A stretch of DNA of 64,000 nucleotides from CAVUFH01 sp963740835 (GTDB taxonomy: Bacteria > Actinomycetota > Acidimicrobiia > IMCC26256 > PALSA-610): the NCBI GenBank assembly GCA_963740835.1, contig CAVUFH010000007.1:186001-250000 (forward strand), given 5' to 3'. Both the position numbers and the translations under genes were made by a program. Positions 9,250-16,513 of this stretch are shown piece after piece; position 1 is the stretch's first letter, and each line of letters begins with the position of its first letter. A model generated the notes under the pieces. It searched no databases, had not been told where the DNA came from, and saw only the letters and a list, made by a program, of their open reading frames with translations.

Positions 9250-11151
9250 ATGGGTGTCGTACCGTCTCGAACCCGCCCTCAGGGGACGCAACCGGCTGCG
9301 ACCTGGCCGGGAGGCGCGACCATCCTCGACGTCCTCGCCGAACGCACCGTGGTCGAGAACCACCGGGTTGCGCTACGTGCGCGTGACGAACGGAACCACT
9401 GGCGCACGACGACATGGTCGGAGTACGGGCGATTGATCGCGGAAACGGCCGCGGGGCTCGACTCGCTCGGGATCGGAATTGGCGACCGAGTCGCGATCCT
9501 GTCGTGGAACCGCCCGGAGTGGCAGGAGGCAGATCTCGGCATCATCTCCCTGGGCGCGATAAGTGTGCCCGTCTACCCGACGAGCGCCGCGCCCCAAGTC
9601 GGCTACGTGCTCGAGCACTCCGGGACCAAGCTGTGCTTCGTCGAGAACGCCGACCAACTGGGCCGGGTCCTCGACCAGCGCAGCCGGCTGCCGGAGCTCG
9701 AGCACATCGTGGTCTTCGACGATGCAGTTTCGCTCAACGATCACCTGCTCCTGTCGTTCGAGGAGTTGCGGGCGCTCGGCGCCCGCGCGATCGAGCGTGA
9801 TCCCGACCTCGTGACGCGCGCCACACGCGCGGTCACACCCGACGATGTCGCCACGATCGTCTACACGAGCGGCACGACCGGGCCGCCGAAGGGAGCAGTC
9901 CTCACGCACGCCAACGTCATGGCGACGCTGCGCTCGGTCACCGACATCGTCCCGCTCACACCCGACGACCGGTTCCTGTCGTTCCTCCCGCTGAGCCACA
10001 TCACCGAGCGTTCGGTCTCGCACTTCGGTCTCATCGCATCCGGGGGCGAGACCTGGTTCGCACGCTCGATCTCGACGGTCGCCGAGGACCTGCCCGACTG
10101 CCGGCCGACGATCTTCTTCGCGGTGCCGCGCGTGTGGGAGAAGATCCGCGAAGGTGTCGAAGCACGCGTCGCACGTCTGCGCGGCGTACGGGGACGCGCT
10201 GCACGCGCGTACCTCTCACTCGCGTTTGCCCGTGCGCGCGAGCTCGAGACCCAGGACTACATGCCGTTCCTCGTGAAGCTGGCCTGGCTCGGGCTCGACC
10301 GGACGGTCGGCGTACAGCTGCGCGGTGGGCTCGGTCTGGACCGAGCTCGTCTCACGGTGTCCGGCGCGGCGCCGATCCACCCCGACATGGTCCGGTGGTT
10401 CAACGGGATCGGGCTGCTCCTCGCCGAGGGCTACGGCCAGACGGAAGTGGCGCTGGCGACGACCCTCAACCCGCCGGGTGCGGCCCGCATCGGGACCGTC
10501 GGTCCTCCACTCCCCGGTGTCTCGGTCAGGATCGCCGACGACGGAGAGATCCTGGTCAAGGGCGACAACGTGTGCGCCGGCTACTGGCACAACGACGAAG
10601 CCACCCACGCGCTCATCGACGATGATGGTTGGTTGCGATCGGGTGACCTCGGCGCGTTCGACGATCACGGGTACCTATGCATCACCGGTCGCAAGAAGGA
10701 CCTGATCATCACCGCGCACGGCAAGAACATCTCGCCGCAGAACATCGAAACCGATCTCGCGTCCGCTCGGCTGATCGGTCAGGCAGTCGTGATCGGAGAC
10801 GGCCGCCGCTATCTCACCGCGCTGCTCGCGCTCGACGAGATCACCGTCGAAACCTGGGCGCGCGCCCACAACAAAGAAGCCGTCGGACTGGAGTCGCTCG
10901 CGCGCGATCCGGATCTCCTCGTCGAGCTCGGCGCGGCTGTCGCGGCCACCAACGCGCGGCACGCGCACGTCGAGCACATCCGCGAGTGGCGGGTTCTGCC
11001 GCACCCGTTGACCGTCGCCAGCGGCGAGATGACGCCGACGCTCAAGGTGAAGCGCGCGGCCGTGAACGAGCGCTACGCCGACCTCATCGACGAGATGTAC
11101 GCGGGGCCCGCAGCACCGACCGCATCCTCGGCGACACGTCAGGAGGGATGA
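9250..11151 (+). CDS. Long-chain fatty acyl-CoA/AMP ligase
   Basis: 633-residue adenylate-forming enzyme that activates a carboxylic acid to acyl-AMP and then acyl-CoA. The P-loop is Y-T-S-G-T-T-G-P-P-K-G near residue 203, motif A5 is E-G-Y-G-Q-T-E, A7 is R-S-G-D-L-G, and the hinge/A8 region is G-R-K-K-D-L-I-I-T. The insertion after A4 and the length fit bacterial FadD15-type long-chain ligases rather than the shorter OleC. ATG 9250 follows AGGGGG at good spacing. First gene of a six-gene plus-strand operon with an SDR, two KAS III-like enzymes and a hydrolase; it probably supplies acyl-CoA to the ketosynthases. Confidence 0.9.
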   Translation: MGVVPSRTRPQGTQPAATWPGGATILDVLAERTVVENHRVALRARDERNHWRTTTWSEYGRLIAETAAGLDSLGIGIGDRVAILSWNRPEWQEADLGIISLGAISVPVYPTSAAPQVGYVLEHSGTKLCFVENADQLGRVLDQRSRLPELEHIVVFDDAVSLNDHLLLSFEELRALGARAIERDPDLVTRATRAVTPDDVATIVYTSGTTGPPKGAVLTHANVMATLRSVTDIVPLTPDDRFLSFLPLSHITERSVSHFGLIASGGETWFARSISTVAEDLPDCRPTIFFAVPRVWEKIREGVEARVARLRGVRGRAARAYLSLAFARARELETQDYMPFLVKLAWLGLDRTVGVQLRGGLGLDRARLTVSGAAPIHPDMVRWFNGIGLLLAEGYGQTEVALATTLNPPGAARIGTVGPPLPGVSVRIADDGEILVKGDNVCAGYWHNDEATHALIDDDGWLRSGDLGAFDDHGYLCITGRKKDLIITAHGKNISPQNIETDLASARLIGQAVVIGDGRRYLTALLALDEITVETWARAHNKEAVGLESLARDPDLLVELGAAVAATNARHAHVEHIREWRVLPHPLTVASGEMTPTLKVKRAAVNERYADLIDEMYAGPAAPTASSATRQEG

Positions 11152-11154
11152 GCC

Positions 11155-11412
11155 ATGAACGACCTGGACCACCTCGAACTGGCGATGCACGCCGCAGTGG
11201 ACCCACTCACGCAGGACGAGCGCGGCAAGTTCTCCGACGAGATGCAGGCTCGTTTCCCCGAGGCGAGCACGATGACGGCGAACGACCCGTCCGCAGCAGT
11301 CGAGCGTGCGTGGCAGCTCGCGAACTGCCGGCTGCTCTCGGACCCCCTGGATCCGGTCGGCGCGGCGTGGTCGCGCTTCGCGACGTCCCTCCGCGAGGTG
11401 ACCGCGCGGTGA
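11155..11412 (+). CDS. Small conserved-context hypothetical protein
   Basis: 85 residues, helical and without a signal peptide or membrane segment (starts M-N-D-L-D-H-L-E-L-A-M-H-A). A strong AGGAGG lies just upstream, inside the end of the ligase gene, and its stop overlaps the GTG of the following SDR (GTGA). This tight packing says it is a real gene of the operon. I recognise no family. Helper or subunit of the acyl-processing enzymes is a guess from position only. Confidence 0.65.
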   Translation: MNDLDHLELAMHAAVDPLTQDERGKFSDEMQARFPEASTMTANDPSAAVERAWQLANCRLLSDPLDPVGAAWSRFATSLREVTAR

Positions 11413-12230
11413 GCGACGCCCGCACCGCGCTCACGACCGGCGCCAACTCCGGAATCGGGCTCGCGACCGTCCTCGAGCTCGCCCGTCGCGGCTTCCGGTC
11501 GATCGGCACCGTCCGCTCCGAGACCAAGGCGCAGGTCGTCGCCGACGCGGCGAGCGCGGCGGGCGTGACGGTCGAGACGATCATCCTCGACGTGACGGAT
11601 CCCGACGGTTGTGCACGCGTGATCGCGGACACCGAGCCGTACGCACTCGTCAACAACGCGGGCTACTCGATCACCGGGTCCATCGAAGACGTGGCAGACG
11701 CGGAGGCACGCGCGGCCTTCGAGACGATGGTCCTCGCTCCAATGCGCCTCGCGCGCCTCGCGATCCCGCACATGCGTGCGGGCAATGGCGGTCGCATCAT
11801 CAACATCTCGTCCATCTACGGTCGAACGTCGACTCCACTCACGGGTTGGTACCAGGGCGCGAAGCACGCGCTCGAAGGCCTGTCCGATGCGCTGCGCATG
11901 GAAGTTGCGCGCGATGGCGTGCGCGTCATCCTCGTCGAGCCCGGCGGGTTCCGCACCGGCATCTGGGAGGAGACCGAACGGGAGATCAGCAAGCGCAGCG
12001 GTTCACGCTATGACCCCGCCTACCGGCGCACGCTCACCACCACGAGGCTGTGGCAACCGTTGATGGGCGACCCGGTGCAATGCGCCAAGACCATCGGTAC
12101 CGCGGTCAGCACGCGCTGGCCCCGGGCCCGTTACCTCGTCGGCTACGACGCACGGACTCTTGCCCTGTGGAGCTCGGTCACCCCGACCGAGCTCAAGGAC
12201 CGCGTCGTTCGCCTGGTGATGTCGCTGTGA
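11409..12230 (+). CDS. Short-chain dehydrogenase/reductase of the ketosynthase operon
   Basis: 273 residues with T-G-A-N-S-G-I-G, V-N-N-A-G, the I-I-N-I-S-S catalytic Ser and a Y-Q-G-A-K catalytic pair (W-Y-Q-G-A-K-H-A). GTG 11409 overlaps the previous stop, so translation is coupled. In the operon it is the natural candidate to reduce the beta-keto group made by the ketosynthases, as OleD and LstD do in their clusters, although those belong to the extended NAD-epimerase type and this one is a classical SDR. Confidence 0.85.
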   Translation: MSDARTALTTGANSGIGLATVLELARRGFRSIGTVRSETKAQVVADAASAAGVTVETIILDVTDPDGCARVIADTEPYALVNNAGYSITGSIEDVADAEARAAFETMVLAPMRLARLAIPHMRAGNGGRIINISSIYGRTSTPLTGWYQGAKHALEGLSDALRMEVARDGVRVILVEPGGFRTGIWEETEREISKRSGSRYDPAYRRTLTTTRLWQPLMGDPVQCAKTIGTAVSTRWPRARYLVGYDARTLALWSSVTPTELKDRVVRLVMSL

Positions 12231-12246
12231 GCACAGGAGGCACCGC

Positions 12247-13347
12247 ATGAGTGACGGATGGATGCTGATGGAGCGTTCACCCGGCGACGCGAGGGCGCCG
12301 CTCGTCGCGCGCTTCGAGAGCATCGGCTGCAAGCTGCCCGAACAGCGCGTCACGTCGACCGAGGTGATGGCGTCCACGCGGCACCACACCCACATCGACC
12401 TCGAGCGACTGACAGGGATCCACGAACGCAGGGTCGCCGGCGCAGGTGAGAACTCCCTCACGCTCGCGACCGACGCGGCACGCGACTGCCTCGAACACTC
12501 GGGTCACCCGGCATCCGATCTCGAAGTTGTCATCAACTGCAGCATCACCAAGTACCGGGATGATTCGGTGTCGCAGTACGAGCCGACCCAGGCCCAGGCC
12601 GTCGCCCAGGCGATCGGCGCGCCGCAGGCGATGACGTTCGATCTGTCGAACGCGTGCGCGGGCATGCTGACCGGGACCTTCATCCTCAACAACCTGATCC
12701 GGCGCGGCGCGATCCGCTGCGGGATGGTCGTCAGTGGCGAGTGCATCTCCGGGCTGGGCCGCAACGCGGCCGAGCACGTCCGCAGCATCCTGAGCCGCGA
12801 GCTCGCCTCGCTCACGTTGGGCGATGCCGGCGTCGCCGCGATCGTCGAGCGCGCCCCCACCGGAGCGTCCGGCATCAACACGGCCGGCTTCACGACACTC
12901 TCCGAACACAGCCGCCTGTGCCTCGGCGGGCCCGCGCCGCACGAACCGGGCGCGCGGATGTTCACCCAAGCGCGCGCGATCCATCGCGTCGCGATTGCGA
13001 GCATCCCACCGTTGCTGCGCGAGGTCCTCGACGCGGCCGGCCTCGAGTTGAGCGACATCGACTGGGTCATCCCGCATCAGACGTCCGCGCGCGCGATCCG
13101 TAAAGGGATGGCCGAGGTGAGTGATGCGCTCGGCGAGGAGCCCAAGCAACCCGCGGTCGTCACCGTCGACGAGTTCGGGAACACCGCCTCGACGACGCAC
13201 TTCGTCGCGCTGTACCAGTACTTGCAGGAGGGCCGGCTGCACGAGGGCGAGCGGGTCGCACTCCTCGCGTTGGCTTCGGGCTTGGAGATCGGCGCGTTGA
13301 TCTTCACTGTCGACAGGATCGTGGAGCGCTATGGGCACACGAATTGA
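12247..13347 (+). CDS. 3-oxoacyl-ACP synthase III-like ketosynthase (catalytically complete)
   Basis: 366-residue thiolase-fold KAS III. The active-site Cys is in S-N-A-C-A-G-M-L near residue 138, His in I-P-H-Q-T-S-A and Asn in F-G-N-T-A-S-T-T, the complete FabH/OleA triad. A strong AGGAGG precedes ATG 12247. Its 3' end overlaps the next ketosynthase gene by 17 bases, which favours equal co-expression and a heterodimer. It may condense two acyl-CoAs or extend an acyl-CoA with a malonyl unit; the sequence does not decide which. Confidence 0.88.
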   Translation: MSDGWMLMERSPGDARAPLVARFESIGCKLPEQRVTSTEVMASTRHHTHIDLERLTGIHERRVAGAGENSLTLATDAARDCLEHSGHPASDLEVVINCSITKYRDDSVSQYEPTQAQAVAQAIGAPQAMTFDLSNACAGMLTGTFILNNLIRRGAIRCGMVVSGECISGLGRNAAEHVRSILSRELASLTLGDAGVAAIVERAPTGASGINTAGFTTLSEHSRLCLGGPAPHEPGARMFTQARAIHRVAIASIPPLLREVLDAAGLELSDIDWVIPHQTSARAIRKGMAEVSDALGEEPKQPAVVTVDEFGNTASTTHFVALYQYLQEGRLHEGERVALLALASGLEIGALIFTVDRIVERYGHTN

Positions 13348-14206
13348 CTCCATCGCAGTGGTGAACGGCGGCCGCCGTCGTCGTCACAGCGCCCGGCGGA
13401 TCGCGGACGCGGCTGCCCGCGCGTGTCTCGCCGATGCGCGCGTCACCGCGAGCGACGTCGACCTCCTCGTGAACGCGGGCGTCTATCGCGACGACAACCT
13501 CGGCGAACCCGCGCTCGCCGCGCTCATCCAAGAAGACATCGGTGCGAATCCCGGCGACCCTCCGGTCGGTGGGCACGGCACGTTCTCGTTCGACATCGGC
13601 AACGGCAGTTGCGGCGTGCTGACCGGTCTGCAGCTCGTCGACGGGCTGCTCGCGACGGGCACGGCCGAGCGCGCGCTCGTCGTCGCCAGCGACGCCGATC
13701 CCGGACGGCGGGTGACGCGGGACTTCCCATTCGGCGCCACGGGTGGCGCCGCGCTGTCCGCGTGGGACGACACGCTCGACGGCTTCGCCGGGTTCCGCTG
13801 GGCCACGCATCCCGAGTTCGCCGACCTCTTCGTCGCAGACGTGCGCTTCGACGGCCGCCGGAACGTGCTGGACGTACGGGAGGCACCCGAATTCGCCGCG
13901 CGCGCGGCCACGTGCGCGGGAGATGCCGCCGGGAAGCTCCTCGCCGAACTCGGCGTGGCCGCCCAGGACGTCGACGCCGTCGTCGTCAGCCCGCTCTCGG
14001 CCGCCTTCGTCGGCGGGCTCGCCGAAGCGATGGATGTCCCGAGCGATCGCGTCGTGCATCCACCTTCACGGAACGCGCACACCGCCGCGCTCCTCTTCTC
14101 CCTGGAGTCCTTGCTCCACGACCCGGCACATCACGACGCACGGACGATCCTGTTCGTGACGGCGGGCGCCGGCATCACCATCGGAACCGCGCTCTACCGG
14201 CGCTGA
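13331..14206 (+). CDS. Second KAS III-like protein, partner ketosynthase lacking the catalytic His
   Basis: 291-residue thiolase-fold protein, shorter than its neighbour. It keeps a Cys in G-N-G-S-C-G-V-L-T, but the place where KAS III has P-H-Q reads V-V-V-S-P-L-S-A-A, so the His is missing; an Asn remains in R-N-A-H-T-A-A. It overlaps the complete KAS III gene by 17 bases. The pattern of one complete and one atypical KAS III is reminiscent of the heterodimeric pairs LstA/LstB (lipstatin) and NltA/NltB (nocardiolactone), so a regulatory or substrate-selecting subunit is plausible. Confidence 0.78.
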   Translation: MGTRIDSIAVVNGGRRRRHSARRIADAAARACLADARVTASDVDLLVNAGVYRDDNLGEPALAALIQEDIGANPGDPPVGGHGTFSFDIGNGSCGVLTGLQLVDGLLATGTAERALVVASDADPGRRVTRDFPFGATGGAALSAWDDTLDGFAGFRWATHPEFADLFVADVRFDGRRNVLDVREAPEFAARAATCAGDAAGKLLAELGVAAQDVDAVVVSPLSAAFVGGLAEAMDVPSDRVVHPPSRNAHTAALLFSLESLLHDPAHHDARTILFVTAGAGITIGTALYRR

Positions 14207-14218
14207 GCGCGCTCACAC

Positions 14219-15070
14219 ATGGTCTCGATCGACGGCGCAGAAGTCCGCTCGATCTTCCGCACGATCGACGGCGTCGACATGCACGCGCTCGAAGCCGGCA
14301 CCGGCGCGCCACTCGTACTGTTGCATCCCGAACCGGGCGATGCCTCGACGTTCGCCGCGGTCTTGCCCCGGTTGTGCGACACGCACCGGGTCCTGGCCCT
14401 CGACCTCAGAGGAAGTGGCGCGTCCGCGAAACCGCGCGGCGACTACTCCGTCGCAACCCAAGCCCGGTTCGTCGCGCGCTTCCTCGACGCCGTCGCCGCG
14501 GACCGGGCGGTGCTGGTCGGCAACAGCTACGGAGCGATCGTGGCCCTGCACATCGCGGCGCACAGCCCGGAGCGGGTCCGCGCCCTCGTGCTGTCGGGCA
14601 CGTGCGCGTACGGGGACTACCGGCTGCCGTGGAAGGCGCGCGTCCTGTCGTCCTCGGCCGGTCGATTCCTTGCCCCCGTGGTGCCGCGGCGGGCGATCGA
14701 ACGCGAGTACCGGGCCCAGTTCGCCGACCCCGCGCACGTGGCGAAGGCACCGATCGACGCGATTCGCACCGCATTCGGCGATCGGCCCGCTCGCCGCGCC
14801 CTGTGGCAGCAGGCCCACCAACTCGAGTTCCGTCGCGTCGAGCCGCTCCTCGGCCGCATCTCCGCGCCGGCATTGCTGGTGTGGGGAAGGAACGACCCGG
14901 CGACGCCGCTCCGGTGGGCTCACCGGTTGCAGCACGACCTCGTCGGTGCGCAACTCACGATCATCGAGGACTGCGGCCACTACCCGCCCATCGAACAACC
15001 CGATCTGTTCGCTCGCTGCACGCGCGACTTCGTCGCGCAGCTCGCACCCGAGCCGGACGGCGCGACCTGA
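14219..15070 (+). CDS. Alpha/beta hydrolase at the end of the ketosynthase operon
   Basis: 283 residues. Nucleophile elbow G-N-S-Y-G, Asp in W-G-R-N-D-P-A-T-P, and His in C-G-H-Y-P-P-I-E make a complete Ser-Asp-His triad. The usual H-G oxyanion motif reads L-L-H-P-E-P-G-D. Twelve bases separate it from the ketosynthase gene. In ole clusters a related fold (OleB) decarboxylates the beta-lactone, but OleB uses an Asp nucleophile, whereas this one has Ser, so a thioesterase or esterase role is more likely. Confidence 0.85.
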   Translation: MVSIDGAEVRSIFRTIDGVDMHALEAGTGAPLVLLHPEPGDASTFAAVLPRLCDTHRVLALDLRGSGASAKPRGDYSVATQARFVARFLDAVAADRAVLVGNSYGAIVALHIAAHSPERVRALVLSGTCAYGDYRLPWKARVLSSSAGRFLAPVVPRRAIEREYRAQFADPAHVAKAPIDAIRTAFGDRPARRALWQQAHQLEFRRVEPLLGRISAPALLVWGRNDPATPLRWAHRLQHDLVGAQLTIIEDCGHYPPIEQPDLFARCTRDFVAQLAPEPDGAT

Positions 15071-15079
15071 AAGGCGGCG

Positions 15080-16513
15080 TCAGCCCGCGGCGCCGTCGAG
15101 ACGCGCGAACACGTCGGCCCACTGCTCGAGGTGACGGTCACCGAGGAACTCCCGGAGCGCCCGCTCCCGACCGTTGCGCCCCATGCGCTCGCGTTCCGCG
15201 GGATCGTCCAGCAGGGCGCACACATCACGCCCGAAGCGTCCGAGATCCGAAGGATCATCGAGGAGGTACCCGGTCTCGCCCGTCACGACCTGATCGATCA
15301 GGCCACCGACCGCCGACGCGACAACCGGTCGCGACTTCCACATCGCCTCGGCGACGGTCAGCCCGAAGCCTTCGGCGAGGCTCTTCTGGACGACGATGCT
15401 CGAGCGGCGCTGGAGCGCGTTGATGATCGCCGCGTTCTCGTCGGCGTCGTCCATCGGGACGCACGCGAGGTGCGTCCGGAGTCGGAGCTCGCGCGGAAGC
15501 TCGTGCCACAGCGAGACGCACTCGCGCAGGACCTGATTCGCCTCGGGGTCGTCGGCGACGCCGCTGGTCTGCGGGCCGGCGAGGATCAGGTGCGCGTCCG
15601 AGTGTTCGGCGACGTGCGCCGCAAAACCGGTGAGGACACCGCCCATGTCCTTGAGCGCGTCCCAACGTGACGTCTGCATCACGATCGGGACGTCGATCGG
15701 CGCCGGAGGACCGGTGCCGAGCGTGTCGACGCCTCTCGTGATGCGCCCCCGCCTCCCGTCGCGGCGCGTGAACATGCTCCCCGGCCGGCCGACGTCGCCC
15801 GCGAGCAGCCCGACGTACTGGAGGAGCTGCTGGACGCGCGCATCGTTGATCGGTTCGTTCTTCGCCGAGAACGGATCGATCGACGGCGGGATCACGCTGA
15901 GCCGCTCGCGAGGCACCCAGCTCGGCACGAACTGTTCACGCGAGAACACGTACCCGTCGACGCCTTCGACGTACGGCCGCAGGAAATCCCAGCCGTATAC
16001 GGACCGCGCGTTCTGTGTGTCGACGCCGACATGGCACCGCCACACGACATTCGCGCCGGCCCGGGTCGCCGCGCCGGCCAACCCCGCGGTCTGCGGGTCG
16101 TGCAGGATGACGATGTCTCCCGCGCTGACGAAGTCGAGCACGTCCGACGCGTTGTCGCGGATCGTTGCGTCATAGTCCGCGTGTTCGGCCGGGCCGAGCG
16201 GGCCGCCGTCCCCGGCGGTCCCGTACAGGTGATTGTGCAACCGCTTCGTGATCTCGAAGAACCGGGGGTCGCCCTCGATCACGACCCAGCGCGTCTTCAC
16301 CCCCGCGCCCAGGCCGTAGGCGAGCAACGTCTGGAGGAGCTCGGCGACGCCACCGCCTGTCGCGGTCGAGTTGACGTTCAGGACGGTACGGCCCGCGAGC
16401 GCGGCTCGCGCCGCCGCGGCCATGGCTTCGAAGTGCTGGGCGCGTTCCGGCCCGATGAGCGGATGCAACCGTTCAGGCGCGAGTGCCCTGACGTCGACTT
16501 CCTGCAACGCCAT
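15080..16513 (-). CDS. GT4 glycosyltransferase, trehalose synthase (TreT)-like
   Basis: 477 residues. The N-terminal motif L-N-V-N-S-T-A-T-G-G-G-V-A-E-L-L is characteristic of TreT and trehalose phosphorylase-type GT4 enzymes, which join a nucleotide-activated or phosphorylated glucose to glucose. The C-terminal Rossmann half has A-E-G-F-G-L-T-V-A-E-A-M-W-K, the E-X7-E motif of GT4. ATG 16513 has GGAGGA five bases upstream. It overlaps the end of the upstream RND exporter gene by 41 bases on the same strand, so they are probably co-transcribed. It fits the trehalose/glycogen theme of the window start; exact donor unknown. Confidence 0.75.
   Translation of the reverse strand: MALQEVDVRALAPERLHPLIGPERAQHFEAMAAAARAALAGRTVLNVNSTATGGGVAELLQTLLAYGLGAGVKTRWVVIEGDPRFFEITKRLHNHLYGTAGDGGPLGPAEHADYDATIRDNASDVLDFVSAGDIVILHDPQTAGLAGAATRAGANVVWRCHVGVDTQNARSVYGWDFLRPYVEGVDGYVFSREQFVPSWVPRERLSVIPPSIDPFSAKNEPINDARVQQLLQYVGLLAGDVGRPGSMFTRRDGRRGRITRGVDTLGTGPPAPIDVPIVMQTSRWDALKDMGGVLTGFAAHVAEHSDAHLILAGPQTSGVADDPEANQVLRECVSLWHELPRELRLRTHLACVPMDDADENAAIINALQRRSSIVVQKSLAEGFGLTVAEAMWKSRPVVASAVGGLIDQVVTGETGYLLDDPSDLGRFGRDVCALLDDPAERERMGRNGRERALREFLGDRHLEQWADVFARLDGAAG

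Noticed and set aside
9250..15070. Direct assignment as oleABCD
   Set aside because: The ligase is FadD15-like rather than OleC, the hydrolase has a Ser instead of the OleB Asp nucleophile, and the SDR is classical rather than OleD-like.
13423..15423. 666-codon plus-strand frame across the second ketosynthase and hydrolase
   Set aside because: Arg-rich +1 shadow of two genes with clear catalytic motifs.
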